Shown: positions 20,330 to 30,007, numbered from the stretch's first letter. The stretch is 64,000 nt of DNA from Parolsenella sp958406235 (GCF_039062465.1 NZ_JBCLNF010000004.1:1-64000), one strand, 5' to 3'. Notes: a model not told the origin generated them from the letters alone. A program made the numbers and translations.

Positions 20330-21100
20330 TTACTCCCCCGCCTTGATGACCATCTGGGAGAAGTCCTCGGCCTTGAGCGAGGCGCCGCCCACGAGGGCAC
20401 CGTCGACGTCGGGCTTAGCGACGAGCTCGGCGATGTTGCCGGGCTTGGCGGAGCCGCCGTAGAGGACGCGGATGCCGTCAGCGGTCTCCTGGCCGAAGAT
20501 CTCGGCGAGAGTCTTGCGGATGGCGCCGCAGACCTCCTGGGCGTCGTCGGCCGTGGCGGTCTTGCCGGTGCCGATGGCCCAGATGGGCTCGTAGGCGATG
20601 ACGTACTTCGACGGATCGGTGATCTCGAGGTCCTCGGTGTCGGCCTTGATCTGATCGACGACGAACTCGACGTGCTTGCCAGCCTCGCGAACCTCGAGGG
20701 GCTCACCGCAGCAGCTGATGGGCACGATGCCGTGGGCCATGAGGGCCTTGGCCTTCTTGTTGATGTCCTCGTCGGTCTCGCCGAAGTAGCCGCGACGCTC
20801 GGAGTGGCCGATGATGCAGTAGGTGGCGTTCACGGCCTCGAGCATGGAGGGAGCGGTCTCGCCGGTGAAGGCGCCGGACTCCTCGAAGTAGACGTTCTGG
20901 GCACCCAGGGCGAACTGGGCGTTGGTCTGGTCTATGACCTCGGAGACACCCTTGAGGTCGACGGTCGGCGGGCAAACGACGACCTCCACACCGTTGAGGT
21001 CCTTGCCGGCGAGAGCGTCGGCGAGACCCTGGGCGAGCTCAACGCCCTCGGTGTAGTTCTTGTTCATCTTCCAGTTGCCAGCAATCATGAGGTTACGCAT
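20330..21100 (-). CDS. tpiA: Triosephosphate isomerase
   Basis: 256 residues from ATG 21100. Catalytic motifs are present: GNWKMN (lysine, residue 11), IIGHSERRGYFGE (histidine) and VIAYEPIWAIGTG (glutamate), plus the phosphate-binding loop YGGSAKPGN. It interconverts dihydroxyacetone phosphate and glyceraldehyde 3-phosphate. The start codon overlaps the end of pgk by 8 nt, indicating translational coupling. Confidence 0.97.
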   Translation of the reverse strand: MRNLMIAGNWKMNKNYTEGVELAQGLADALAGKDLNGVEVVVCPPTVDLKGVSEVIDQTNAQFALGAQNVYFEESGAFTGETAPSMLEAVNATYCIIGHSERRGYFGETDEDINKKAKALMAHGIVPISCCGEPLEVREAGKHVEFVVDQIKADTEDLEITDPSKYVIAYEPIWAIGTGKTATADDAQEVCGAIRKTLAEIFGQETADGIRVLYGGSAKPGNIAELVAKPDVDGALVGGASLKAEDFSQMVIKAGE

Positions 21101-22283
21101 CGAGAAGAGCCTCCACTCCCGGAAGAGCCTTGCCCTCGACGAGCTCCATGGAAGCGCCACCGCCGGTGGAGATCCAGCTCATCTTGTCGGCCAGGCCGAA
21201 CTTGTTGACGGCCGCAACGGAGTCGCCGCCACCGATGATGGACGTGCAGTCGGCGTCAGCCACGGCGCGGCAGACGGCCTCGGTGCCATGGGCGAAGTTG
21301 TCGAACTCGAAGACGCCCATGGGACCGTTCCAGAAGACGGTCTTGGCACCCTTGATGGCCTCGGCGTAGAGCTCCTCGGTCTTGGGACCGATGTCCATGC
21401 CCTCGCGGTCATCGGGGATGGCGTCGGAGGCGACGACCTCAGGCACGGCGTCCTCACCGAAGTGGTCGGCAACGCGGTTGTCGACGGGGAGAAGGATCTT
21501 GACGCCCTTGTCCTCGGCCTTCTTGAGCATCTCGGCCGCGCGCTCGACCCAGTCCTCCTCCTTGAGGGACTGGCCGACGGTCATGCCCTGAGCGAGGAAG
21601 AAGGTGTAGGCCATGCCGCCACCGATGATGAGGGTGTCGGCGGAGTCGATGAGGTGATCGAGGACGCCGATCTTGCTGGAGACCTTGGAGCCGCCGACGA
21701 TGGCGACGAACGGACGCTCGGGCTCGGCGAAGATGCCGGTCAGGGTGTCGACCTCCTTCTCGAGGAGGAAGCCAGCGACGGCCGGGATGTAAGCGGCCGG
21801 GCCAACGACGGAACCCTGGGCGCGGTGGGCGGTGCCGAAGGCGTCGAGGACGAAGACGTCGCCGTAGGAGGCGAGGCGTTTGGCGATCTCCGGGTCATTC
21901 TTCTTCTCGCGCTTGTCGAAGCGGACGTTCTCGAGGACGAGGACGTGGCCCGGCTCGAGGGCGTCGACGGCGGCCTTGGCCTCGTCGCCGTAGGTGTCAG
22001 CGACGAAGGTGACGTCGAGGCCGCTCATCTCGGCGAGCTTCTCGGCGACCGGCTTGAGGGAGAGCTCGGGCTGGAAGCCGGTGCCCTCGGGGCGACCGAG
22101 GTGGCTCATGAGGATGACGCGAGCGTTGTGCTCGACGAGGTACTTGATCGTGGGAAGCGCGGCGGAGATGCGCGTGGTGTCGCCCACGACGCCGTCCTTG
22201 ATGGGGACGTTGAAGTCGACGCGGCAAAGGACGCGCTTGCCGTCGACATCGATGTCACGGACGGTCTTCTTGGTGAAAGCCAT
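21093..22283 (-). CDS. pgk: Phosphoglycerate kinase
   Basis: 396 residues from ATG 22283 (AAAGGAA upstream), the normal length. It has the N-terminal motif RVDFNVPIKDG, a LSHLGRPEG-type segment (MSHLGRPEG), the mid-protein AIVGGSKVSSKI and the C-terminal SIIGGGDSVAAVNKFG hinge. It makes ATP from 1,3-bisphosphoglycerate. It lies between gap and tpiA; a GC-rich hairpin (about 22341-22382) lies in the gap-pgk spacer and may reduce downstream expression. Confidence 0.97.
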   Translation of the reverse strand: MAFTKKTVRDIDVDGKRVLCRVDFNVPIKDGVVGDTTRISAALPTIKYLVEHNARVILMSHLGRPEGTGFQPELSLKPVAEKLAEMSGLDVTFVADTYGDEAKAAVDALEPGHVLVLENVRFDKREKKNDPEIAKRLASYGDVFVLDAFGTAHRAQGSVVGPAAYIPAVAGFLLEKEVDTLTGIFAEPERPFVAIVGGSKVSSKIGVLDHLIDSADTLIIGGGMAYTFFLAQGMTVGQSLKEEDWVERAAEMLKKAEDKGVKILLPVDNRVADHFGEDAVPEVVASDAIPDDREGMDIGPKTEELYAEAIKGAKTVFWNGPMGVFEFDNFAHGTEAVCRAVADADCTSIIGGGDSVAAVNKFGLADKMSWISTGGGASMELVEGKALPGVEALLDA

Positions 22284-22403
22284 GTCGTTCCTTTCAGGGT
22301 TGTGGCGGGCGGTGTGACCACCCCGCCTACGTGAAGAACGAAAGGGGCGCGGCGCGGCCCGAAAGCTGCGACCGCGCCCCAAAGCTACCTAGGGAAGCGT
22401 CAC

Positions 22404-23429
22404 TTAGGCGACGAACTTCTCGAAGTACTTGATGGTGCGGACCATCTGGGAGGTGTAGGAGTTCTCGTTGTCGTACCAAGAGGTGACCTGGACGAGGGAC
22501 TGGCCGTTGCCGAGGTCGGAGACCATGGTCTGCGTGGCGTCGAAGATGGAGCCGTGGGTCTCGCCGACGATGTCGCGGGAGACGATCTGGTCCTCGTTGT
22601 AGGCGAAGGTCTCGGGGATGGTCTCGGCGTAGGCCTTCATGGCAGCGTTGACCTCCTCGACGGTGACGACCTTGTCAACGACGGCGTAGAGGTTGGTGAG
22701 GGAGCCGGTCGGCGTCGGGACGCGCTGGGCGGCACCGATAAGCTTGCCGTTGAGCTCGGGGAGAACCAGGCCGATGGCCTTGGCAGCGCCCGTGGTGTTC
22801 GGGACGATGTTCTCGGAGCAGGCGCGGGAGCGACGGAAGTTGCCCTTGCGCTGCGGGCCGTCGAGCGGCATCTGGTCGCCGGTGAAGGCGTGGATGGTGG
22901 TCATGATGCCGGAGACGATGGGAGCGAAGTCGTTGAGACCCTTGGCCATCGGGGCGAGGCAGTTGGTGGTGCAGGAAGCAGCGGAGATGATGTTGTCATC
23001 AGCGGTGAGCTGCTCGTGGTTCACGTTGTAGACGATGGTCGGGAGGTCCTTGCCGGCCGGAGCGGAGATGACGACCTTCTTGGCGCCAGCGTTGATGTGG
23101 GCCTGAGCCTTCTCCTTGCTGGTGTAGAAGCCGGTGCACTCGAGGACGACGTCGACGTCGAGCTCGCCCCAAGGCAGGTTGTTGGCGTCGGCCTCCTTGT
23201 AGATCTTGATCTCCTTGCCGTCGACGATGATGGAGTCCTCGGTGGACTCAACCTTGTGGTCGCGGCTGTAGTTGCCCTGCGTGGAGTCGTACTTCAGAAG
23301 GTAGGCGAGCATATCCGGAGAGGTGAGGTCGTTGATGGCGACGATCTCGGAGCCCTCGTGGCCGAACATCTGACGGAAGGCCAGACGACCGATGCGACCA
23401 AAGCCATTAATAGCAACCTTAACTGCCAT
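22404..23429 (-). CDS. gap: Glyceraldehyde-3-phosphate dehydrogenase, type I
   Basis: 341 residues from ATG 23429 with AAAGGAG upstream. NAD-binding GFGRIGRLAFRQ at residues 10-21, active-site SAASCTTNCLAP with Cys153, and the conserved WYDNENSYTSQM near the C-terminus. The N-terminal INDLT indicates NAD preference. It is the first gene of the lower glycolysis operon. Codon use is strongly biased toward C-ending codons, as expected for a highly expressed gene. Confidence 0.97.
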   Translation of the reverse strand: MAVKVAINGFGRIGRLAFRQMFGHEGSEIVAINDLTSPDMLAYLLKYDSTQGNYSRDHKVESTEDSIIVDGKEIKIYKEADANNLPWGELDVDVVLECTGFYTSKEKAQAHINAGAKKVVISAPAGKDLPTIVYNVNHEQLTADDNIISAASCTTNCLAPMAKGLNDFAPIVSGIMTTIHAFTGDQMPLDGPQRKGNFRRSRACSENIVPNTTGAAKAIGLVLPELNGKLIGAAQRVPTPTGSLTNLYAVVDKVVTVEEVNAAMKAYAETIPETFAYNEDQIVSRDIVGETHGSIFDATQTMVSDLGNGQSLVQVTSWYDNENSYTSQMVRTIKYFEKFVA

Positions 23430-23823
23430 GCTTTCTCCTTTCGAAGACCCCACGGGCGCCCCTTGCGCCGTGCGGGCCACGTTGGAAACACCATTGGTGA
23501 TAATACCGCTAAATCGCTCCGGCTATACGGTTAAGAGATGATTTGATTTCCTAAATTGTGCCGTTTACCTGCGAGTTGTCTATAGTTCTATGGACAACCA
23601 CTTCGCCAAACGGACACACGCTCCAAGTCCTTGTCGCAGGTAGTCATAAGGTTATGGTCGATGTCCGCCAGAGGTGATACTCGTGTGGTCATCATGTTTC
23701 CATTTTGTTACGCGCCTCAGTAACTCGCCAATGGAGAACACACGTGCAAGCGGGTCGCGCCAACGCCGGGACACGCAGACACGAAGCCCGGACCGCGTGG
23801 CGAGAAAGCGAGGGCCCCGACAC
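23430..23823. other. Upstream region of gap, no gene seen
   Basis: About 390 nt between whiA and gap, with a locally AT-rich centre (23500-23720). It should carry the gap operon promoter; I cannot assign -35/-10 boxes with confidence. Confidence 0.5.
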
Positions 23824-24744
23824 CTACTCGAGGAGCTTCTCCAGGCGAAGGACGCGGTGATAGAGCGCGCTCTTGGAGAGTGGCGGCATCATCTGGGCTC
23901 CAAGGTCACGGAGCGAGAGCTCCGGATGCTCGCGCCTCGCCACGCAGAACTGCATGAGCGCGGGCGGCAGGGCGTCGAAGCCAATCTCGCGCTCGACGCG
24001 GTCGATGAGGGCGAGCTGGTCTGCCGAGGCACCGGTCGAGCGAGCCTGGTTGGCGAGCTCCGCGTTGACGCGCCGGTTGACGTCATTCTTGACGGACTTC
24101 ATGACGCGGATGTTCTTGACGGCGCGCGCCGTGCGCTCCGCCCCCACGACGCCGAGGAGGGCAGCGATGTCATCGAAGCTCTTGAGGTAGATGGCGTAGG
24201 AGCCGCGACGACGGTTCACGCGCGCAGTAATGCCCTCGTCATCGAGGAGCTCCAGGAGGTCATCGGCGAACTCGTCACCCGTGACCGCTATCTCGAGGTG
24301 GAAGTCTCCGCGCGGGTCAGCGATGAAGCCGCCGGCCATGAAGGCGCCGCGCAGGTACGCCGCGCGGCAGCACGGGCGGGCGACGACACGCGCCGCGATG
24401 CCGCTCGAGAGACCGCGGCCCAGAACGAGGACGCCCATGCGAATGAGCGCCTGCTCGAGGCCCTTCTGCTCCGGAATCTCAATCAGGTAGTTGCGCGACC
24501 TGTGGAGGTTCGAGCGGCGCACGGTAAGAGACGTGTCGAGATCGAACACCTCGTGCGCGAGGCGGATGACGGTGCGCGCCACGGCGCCCGTCTCCGTTGA
24601 GACGCGGATCGAGTAGGTGCCCGAGCCATGGAACGACAACGCGCCGCAAACGCGGACAAGCGCCGCGAGCTCCGCGACGGCGCACTCCGGGCACGAGCCG
24701 CCCACGCGAGCGAGCTCGTCTTTTACCTCGGCGGTGAATGACAT
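23824..24744 (-). CDS. whiA: DNA-binding protein WhiA
   Basis: 306 residues. N-terminal degenerate LAGLIDADG-type domain (starting MSFTAEVKDELARV, with YLRGAFMAGGFIADP and NYLIEIPEQKGLEQALIRMG) and a C-terminal helix-turn-helix (LSLRDLGAQMMPPLSKSALYHRVLRLEKL). WhiA regulates cell division and chromosome-related genes in Gram-positive bacteria. Its ATG directly follows the rapZ stop codon. The yvcK gene usually found between rapZ and whiA is not here. Confidence 0.95.
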   Translation of the reverse strand: MSFTAEVKDELARVGGSCPECAVAELAALVRVCGALSFHGSGTYSIRVSTETGAVARTVIRLAHEVFDLDTSLTVRRSNLHRSRNYLIEIPEQKGLEQALIRMGVLVLGRGLSSGIAARVVARPCCRAAYLRGAFMAGGFIADPRGDFHLEIAVTGDEFADDLLELLDDEGITARVNRRRGSYAIYLKSFDDIAALLGVVGAERTARAVKNIRVMKSVKNDVNRRVNAELANQARSTGASADQLALIDRVEREIGFDALPPALMQFCVARREHPELSLRDLGAQMMPPLSKSALYHRVLRLEKLLE

Positions 24745-25803
24745 TTAGCTATTCCTGACGTTGGCTAGGGCGAGGTCTCTATGGGAGAGGCTCACGTGGT
24801 AGCCGCCCCGCTCGAGGTAAGCGGCGGTGGCATTGGCAATCGCGACGCTCCTGTGCTGGCCGCCCGTGCAGCCGACAGCAATGGAGAGGTGGCTCTTGCC
24901 CTCCGCTACGTAACCTGGCATGGCGACGTCGAGCAGGTTGTACCAGGCGTCAAGAAACTTCTCCGTCACGGGGTTACCGAGGACGAAGTCACTCACGAGC
25001 TTGTCGTTGCCGGTGAGCGAGCGCATCTTCGGGTCATAGAAGGGGTTGGGCAGGAAGCGGACGTCGATCATGAGGTCCGCCTCGACGGGCATGCCGTGCT
25101 TGAAGCCAAAGGAGAAGACGGACACCTCCATGAGCTGCTGATCCGTCAGCTCCGAGAAGGCGCGGCGCAGGCGGACGCGCAGGTCGCGCACCTTGAGGTA
25201 GCTCGTGTCAATCACGAGGTCGCTCGCATCGCGGACCGAGGCAAGCTGGCGACGCTCGCGCGCGATAGCGCTGGTGAGCGACTCGCCGGGCTGTGCCAGC
25301 GGGTGGCGACGGCGATTCTCGTCATAACGGCGGATGAGGATGCTGTCCGCCGTGTCGAGGAAGAGCACCTTGCAGGAAATCTCATGCTCGCGAAGCTGGA
25401 TGAGAGAATCAGAGATCTCATCGAAGAGGCCCTGGCTGCGCAGGTCGCACGTGACGGCAAGGTGGCGGCCGACGCCGGTATTGATGCCCACGAGCTGTGC
25501 GAGCTGCAGGATGAGGCGCGGAGGCAGGTTGTCGATGCAGAAGTAGCCCATGTCCTCGAAGACGTGCATGGCCTGCGTGCGGCCAGAGCCGGACATGCCC
25601 GTAATGACCACGACGTCCGGAACGCGCGCGGCAAGCTCGCGGGCGCGCATCTGCTGGCCACCGGTTGCCGCCGGCGCCGCCACCGAGCTCGCAGCACGAG
25701 CCTCGCTCACCTCTGCCGCCTGGAGCACGCGCGAACGCGTCTCGTCCGTGCGCACGGCTGCCTCAGGCTCGGACGCCCGATTCTGCTTTTCCTCCGCCGC
25801 CAT
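24745..25803 (-). CDS. rapZ: RapZ/YvcJ family nucleotide-binding protein
   Basis: 352 residues from ATG 25803 (a longer frame upstream is unsupported). After an Ala-rich, low-complexity extension of about 60 residues comes the P-loop VVVITGMSGSGRTQAMHVFE. The Arg in place of the usual Walker A Lys is also common in actinobacterial homologs, to my knowledge. DNLPP, the FKHGMPVEADLMIDVRFLPNP segment and the C-terminal GCTGGQHRSVAIA are all family hallmarks. In E. coli RapZ controls GlmZ decay and GlmS level; the role in actinobacteria is not settled. It is transcribed with whiA. Confidence 0.93.
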   Translation of the reverse strand: MAAEEKQNRASEPEAAVRTDETRSRVLQAAEVSEARAASSVAAPAATGGQQMRARELAARVPDVVVITGMSGSGRTQAMHVFEDMGYFCIDNLPPRLILQLAQLVGINTGVGRHLAVTCDLRSQGLFDEISDSLIQLREHEISCKVLFLDTADSILIRRYDENRRRHPLAQPGESLTSAIARERRQLASVRDASDLVIDTSYLKVRDLRVRLRRAFSELTDQQLMEVSVFSFGFKHGMPVEADLMIDVRFLPNPFYDPKMRSLTGNDKLVSDFVLGNPVTEKFLDAWYNLLDVAMPGYVAEGKSHLSIAVGCTGGQHRSVAIANATAAYLERGGYHVSLSHRDLALANVRNS

Positions 25804-26021
25804 GGTCTCCCCCTTCGTCGTTGCCCTCCGAGTATACAGGCTCTTCCGGACACTATCCGAGGCCCCAAGCCACCGTCGCGAAAGGGACATCCCGGGGCAG
25901 CAAACAGGCGAGAGGGACACACGCCGGACAGCCCCACGCCCCGGACCGCTTGCGATTTCACCCATCCCAAGCACGCGGTTCGCGTAATAATGGACAGGTG
26001 GACACGGAGACTGGAGGCAGC

Positions 26022-26534
26022 ATGGCACGCACCATCGTTCTCGTCAGGCACGGCAAGGCGCAGGGGGCGAGGCCGGGTCTCTCGGACTCCGAGCGACCCC
26101 TCGTGCCGGGCGCCGCCGAGGCCCTGGCGGAGGCGTTGCCGCGCGCGTTCGCCCTTCTCGACGCCGGCGATGAGGCCGCGCGCGTCTGGGTGAGCCCGGC
26201 GCTCCGCACGCGCCAGACAGCGGAGGAGGTCGCGGCGGCGCTCGACGCGAACGGCGTCTCGTATGCCACGGAGGAGCGCGACTGCCTCTTCTACCAGGAC
26301 CAGGAGGCCTTCTTTGACGATATCGAGGACACGCCGGACGGCTCGGTGATAGTCGCCGTCGGCCACATCCCCTTCATGGAGGACGTCCTCGAGCGCCTCA
26401 CGGGCGAGTGCATCTCGTTCACCCCCGGGTCCGTCGCCGCCGTCACGTTGCCGGGCACCCCGCGTGCGCAAGTCCCCGAGGACGACGTGCTCTGGTATGT
26501 CCGCGGCCCCAAGGTCGCCAAGCCGCGCGGGTAG
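26022..26534 (+). CDS. Phosphohistidine phosphatase SixA-like (histidine phosphatase superfamily)
   Basis: 170 residues from ATG 26022 with GGAGG seven bases upstream. It starts ARTIVLVRHGKAQGA, the RHG catalytic motif, and has the second arginine context SPALRTRQTAEEV and the second histidine VGHIPFMEDVL. The small size and RHGKA variant fit SixA rather than phosphoglycerate mutases. Substrate is not certain. It diverges from rapZ; the next gene in the same direction is the HelD-like helicase about 120 nt downstream. Confidence 0.88.
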   Translation: MARTIVLVRHGKAQGARPGLSDSERPLVPGAAEALAEALPRAFALLDAGDEAARVWVSPALRTRQTAEEVAAALDANGVSYATEERDCLFYQDQEAFFDDIEDTPDGSVIVAVGHIPFMEDVLERLTGECISFTPGSVAAVTLPGTPRAQVPEDDVLWYVRGPKVAKPRG

Positions 26535-26655
26535 CCGCGCCCCGGCGACGCTCCCCCGCACCCGCCCCTTGCGGTAGAGTTAATCATTCGAAATTCCGCA
26601 CGCGGCGACGCCGGCGCATCGGCGGCGTCGCCACTCCGCGATCACAGGGAGCAGC

Positions 26656-28791
26656 ATGAGCGTCGAACCCACAGACATCGAGACCGCCGCGCCAGACGAC
26701 CCGATCCTCGCCGAGGAGCAGGCACACCTGAGCGAGATCTACGCAAAGCTCCTCGCCATGCGCGACGAGCTCGCGGAGGAGCTCGAGCACGGCCACGAGG
26801 GCGCCGCGGCGGACCTGCGCGAGCTCTCCGACGAGATCCGCCCGGACTTCGGCGGCGCGGATGAGACGATGGAGACGCTCGCCGCCATCGAGACGCTCAA
26901 CGCCGTCATCGACGCCTACAACCAGTACCACGACTTCTCCGTCGACAAGCTCCGCAGGCTCCTGCTCCTGCTGCGCCAGCCCTACTTCGCGAAGGTCCGC
27001 CTCAAGATGGCGCCGGACCGCCCCGCGCGCGACGTCTACATCGGCGCCGCCGGCATGACCGACGACCGCAGCCGTCCCCTCATCGTCGACTGGCGAAACC
27101 CCGTCGCCGAGACCTACTACAACCAGGACAACGGCCAGACCTCCTACACCGTCAACGGGCGCACCAAGACCGTTGAGCTCGAGCTTCGCCGCCAGTTCGA
27201 CATCACGCGCGACCACCTCAATATGTACTTCGACACCACGGTCGCCATCGAGGACTCGCTTCTGCTCGGCGCGCTTCGCAGCCACCACTCCGAGAAGCTC
27301 CGCGACATCACGGCGACCATCCAGCGCGAGCAGAACCAGGTCGTGCGCCACGAGGACGTCCCCGTGCTGCTCGTGAACGGCATCGCGGGATCGGGCAAGA
27401 CCTCCGTCATGCTCCAGCGCATCGCGTTTCTCCTCTACCGCGAGCGCGAGACGCTGAGCCCGAGCCAGGTCCACCTCTTCGGGCCCAACGCCGTGTTCGA
27501 GCACTACATCGACAACGTCCTGCCCTCCATGGGCGAGGCGAACCCACAGGTCTACACCTGGCGCGACTTCTGCGAGGCCCAGGGCGCGGGTGGCCGAGGC
27601 CTCGGCATCGACACGGACCCGGCGAACCTCAGGCGCCTCGAGGAGGGCCTGCCCGGCCTCGAGCTCACCGTGGCGGACCTGCGCGAGGTGCGCTGCGGAG
27701 ATACGGTCATGCTCAAGGCGAACCAGGTGGAGGCGGCCGTCGCCAAGTTCGCGAAGTTCGGCGTGGGCCCGCGCCTCTGCGCCCTCGTCAAGGACGAGCT
27801 GCTCAAGGGCGTGAGCCGCCGCATCGCTAGCATGGCGCGCAACATGGAGTACCAGGAGGAGATGCTCGGCCTCGATGTCGACGACCAGGTGCGCTTCTTC
27901 GGGGAGACCGTGAGCCCCGACACCGAGGACGAGACCTTCGAGCTCACGCGCCGTTGGCTCGAGCAGCGCTACGCCGGCGTGGAGGACGAGATCGAGCACC
28001 TCTCGTGGCTGCGCCTCGACCGCATCGCTATGCGCCTGCTGGGGACCCAGAGTGTGAGCTCGAGCGAGTGGCTGTACCTGCGCCTGCTCGTGACCGGCCG
28101 CGGCGACACCAACGCGCGCTACGTCATGATCGACGAGGTCCAGGACTACTCGCTCGCGCAGCTCATGGTGCTCGCGCGCTTCTTCAGCCGCGCGCACTTC
28201 CTCATGCTGGGCGACGAGCACCAGGCCATCCGCGAGGGCACCGCGAGCTTCGACGAGATCCGCGAGCTGTTCGCGCAGAGCCACGGCAGCGTCGACGAGT
28301 GCCGCCTCCTCACGAGCTACCGCTCGAGCCCGGAGATCACGGCGCTATTCAGCGGCCTTGTCGAGCACGACTCCCCCGTCAAGCTCGCGAGCGTCCACCG
28401 TGCCGGCGTGGCCCCGCGCATCGAGGCCCTGCCCGGGCGCGACGAGTTCCTCGCCGCCCTCAAGGAGGTCGTTGCCGGCGCGAGCGAGGACGAGGGCCTC
28501 ACCGCCATCGTCGCCGCGAACGACGGCGCCGTGAGTTGGCTCTCCAAGCAGCTGGGGGATGCCGCCGAGGTCATCAACCGCGACCGCGAGCTCCCGGCGA
28601 CGGGCGTGGTCATCATGTCGCTACGCCTGGCGAAGGGCCTCGAGTTCGACCACGTGATCATCCCGGACGCGAGCGCCGAGACCTACCCCGACACGCCCCT
28701 CGCGCGCCGGCGCCTCTACACCGCGATCTCGCGCGCGATGCACAAGGCGACGCTCCTGGCCCAGGGCGAGCTCAGCCCGCTGCTGGGGTAG
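26656..28791 (+). CDS. HelD-like UvrD/Rep-family ATPase (RNA polymerase recycling factor)
   Basis: 711 residues. An N-terminal coiled-coil region (about 15-90) precedes a split UvrD-type helicase core: Walker A GIAGSGKTSVML near residue 243, Walker B VMIDEVQDYS near 490, the QxxR-like LLTSYRSSPEI and the C-terminal LRLAKGLEFDHVIIPD and LYTAISRAMH motifs. The IVDWRNPVAETYYN segment before the P-loop is characteristic of HelD. HelD removes stalled RNA polymerase from DNA in B. subtilis and mycobacteria. The start at 26656 has GGGAG upstream. Confidence 0.9.
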   Translation: MSVEPTDIETAAPDDPILAEEQAHLSEIYAKLLAMRDELAEELEHGHEGAAADLRELSDEIRPDFGGADETMETLAAIETLNAVIDAYNQYHDFSVDKLRRLLLLLRQPYFAKVRLKMAPDRPARDVYIGAAGMTDDRSRPLIVDWRNPVAETYYNQDNGQTSYTVNGRTKTVELELRRQFDITRDHLNMYFDTTVAIEDSLLLGALRSHHSEKLRDITATIQREQNQVVRHEDVPVLLVNGIAGSGKTSVMLQRIAFLLYRERETLSPSQVHLFGPNAVFEHYIDNVLPSMGEANPQVYTWRDFCEAQGAGGRGLGIDTDPANLRRLEEGLPGLELTVADLREVRCGDTVMLKANQVEAAVAKFAKFGVGPRLCALVKDELLKGVSRRIASMARNMEYQEEMLGLDVDDQVRFFGETVSPDTEDETFELTRRWLEQRYAGVEDEIEHLSWLRLDRIAMRLLGTQSVSSSEWLYLRLLVTGRGDTNARYVMIDEVQDYSLAQLMVLARFFSRAHFLMLGDEHQAIREGTASFDEIRELFAQSHGSVDECRLLTSYRSSPEITALFSGLVEHDSPVKLASVHRAGVAPRIEALPGRDEFLAALKEVVAGASEDEGLTAIVAANDGAVSWLSKQLGDAAEVINRDRELPATGVVIMSLRLAKGLEFDHVIIPDASAETYPDTPLARRRLYTAISRAMHKATLLAQGELSPLLG

Positions 28792-28850
28792 GGCGGACTG
28801 GCCCTCGGAGGTGCTGGCAAGCCCGAGCGATAAGGGCGGCCTAACCCAAT

Positions 28851-28868
28851 TGTGGAGGTTTCTCCACA
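28851..28868. promoter_or_regulatory. Inverted repeat immediately upstream of the tRNA-fMet promoter
   Basis: TGTGGAG, GTTT, CTCCACA, ending 3 nt before the -35 box. It has no U-run, so an operator or an mRNA end of the HelD gene are both possible. Confidence 0.45.
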
Positions 28869-28871
28869 TTC

Positions 28872-28900
28872 TTGACGGGCCTAGGGAAGCTGCGTATAGT
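28872..28900 (+). promoter_or_regulatory. tRNA-fMet promoter
   Basis: TTGACG (28872-28877), 17-nt spacer, TATAGT (28895-28900), about 30 nt upstream of the tRNA. Confidence 0.8.
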
Positions 28901-28930
28901 TCTTTCTTGCGCTTGAAGCGCATCACATAT

Positions 28931-29046
<116 letters not shown>

Positions 29047-29047
<1 letters not shown>

Positions 29048-29187
29048 TGTATCAGATAGACGGGTATCAGATAGACGGGTTTCCCGATATCCCCGCAAGA
29101 ATTCTGCGAAAGATGCGTGACGACAATAGGATTACCGATGCCGAGTACCAGAAGCTACGCAAGGGAAAAGGAAAGAGGAAGAAATAG
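29047..29187 (+). pseudogene. Fragment of a basic-tailed protein in the integrated segment
   Basis: A frame of 46 codons from a GTG inside the repeat end. It holds a 15-bp duplication encoding YQIDG twice, then PARILRKMRDDNRITDAEYQ and a lysine-rich tail ending KGKRKK. The absence of a ribosome binding site and the position right at the repeat boundary suggest a C-terminal remnant of a protein carried by the inserted element. I cannot name the family. Confidence 0.35.
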
Positions 29188-29274
29188 CAGATATCGACGA
29201 TTAAGCCTGCAGGCGAGCAAAACGCCGAGATGGTACGCAACGACATCGATAGCATCATAGGCAATCCGCCTGAG

Positions 29275-29847
29275 TTCGGCGTTGCTATAAGTTCCTTGGC
29301 AACAGCGGGCTCACCGTCCTCGCGCCATTCGCGAAGAACATAAACCCGTTGGGCCTCGCGGAGAACGGCAAGCATTACACAACCCGCCGGCCTCATCTCG
29401 AAGACCTCGTAGCCTGGCTTAAATCTTTTGCCCTCACTATGTGGGAAGATCCATACCCGCTCCAAATCGAAGGAGGGTTCGCGACGCAAAAAGACAGCAA
29501 TGCCCGCGAATTCGATACCGATGGCATGCAGGAATTCGACGCCTATTCCTACTACGACTTGCTTGACCCATGGACATGGGAACACACCCGGAGTCATGAA
29601 AGCGGCGGAGCCGTCCTCTCCAACATCTATTTCGAGCTCAAAGATGGACCGATTGAGCTCTCGTGGGACAACCGCGGCTGCGACCCCCTGCACATTCGAC
29701 TGCGGGTCCGGAGGTACGCGCGTAAACGCCGAAGTATTCAAGGCCGTCGTGCTCAAGTTTGTTGATACCTACGAGAGGCATTGGGGAATCAAGGTGAATG
29801 ATGACAGCACTTGGATGCGAATGCCCACGCCAGGAAAGATGGATTAA
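29275..29847 (+). pseudogene. Frameshifted hypothetical gene
   Basis: One frame runs from a stop near 29271 through LAPFAKNINPLGLAENGKHY, then LEDLVAWLKSFALTMW and NIYFELKDGPIELSWDN to about residue 140. The natural continuation (TRVNAEVFKAVVLKFVDTYE, ending MPTPGKMD) is in another frame, so a frameshift lies near 29690-29715. No start codon with a ribosome binding site is present. The amino-acid composition is protein-like in both halves, which supports a formerly real gene of about 185 residues. Family unknown. Confidence 0.55.
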
Positions 29848-29955
29848 CCGCGCAAGCAAAACGATCTGGGCTTGTCTTGATCGAGACTATGGGAGCCTTT
29901 CTTTTCACTGAATGATGTCGACAATCATACGCATCGAACCATAGAGCTGTCTCAA

Positions 29956-29997
29956 ATAACCGAAGGTCGCCGGTTCAAATCCTGCCCCCTGCGACCA
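29956..29997 (+). repeat. Degenerate tRNA-fMet 3' end (internal att-like site)
   Basis: Matches the last 42 nt of tRNA-fMet from the anticodon loop through CCA, with one deleted C and three substitutions. It is followed by its own hairpin terminator. Confidence 0.75.
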
Positions 29998-30007
29998 AGA
30001 ATTTGTA

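Larger units (their letters stand above)
29048..29997 (+). mobile_element. Decayed integrated segment 1 between tRNA-fMet and a tRNA 3' remnant
   Basis: About 950 bp bounded on the left by the intact tRNA-fMet unit and on the right by a degenerate 42-nt tRNA 3' end (29956-29997). It contains only broken reading frames and is less GC-rich than its surroundings. Integrase-mediated insertion into tRNA 3' ends produces this arrangement; no integrase remains. Confidence 0.6.

Noticed and set aside
26584..28284. 566-codon minus-strand frame opposite the HelD-like gene
   Set aside because: Shadow of a gene with clear helicase motifs; no family features and no ribosome binding site.
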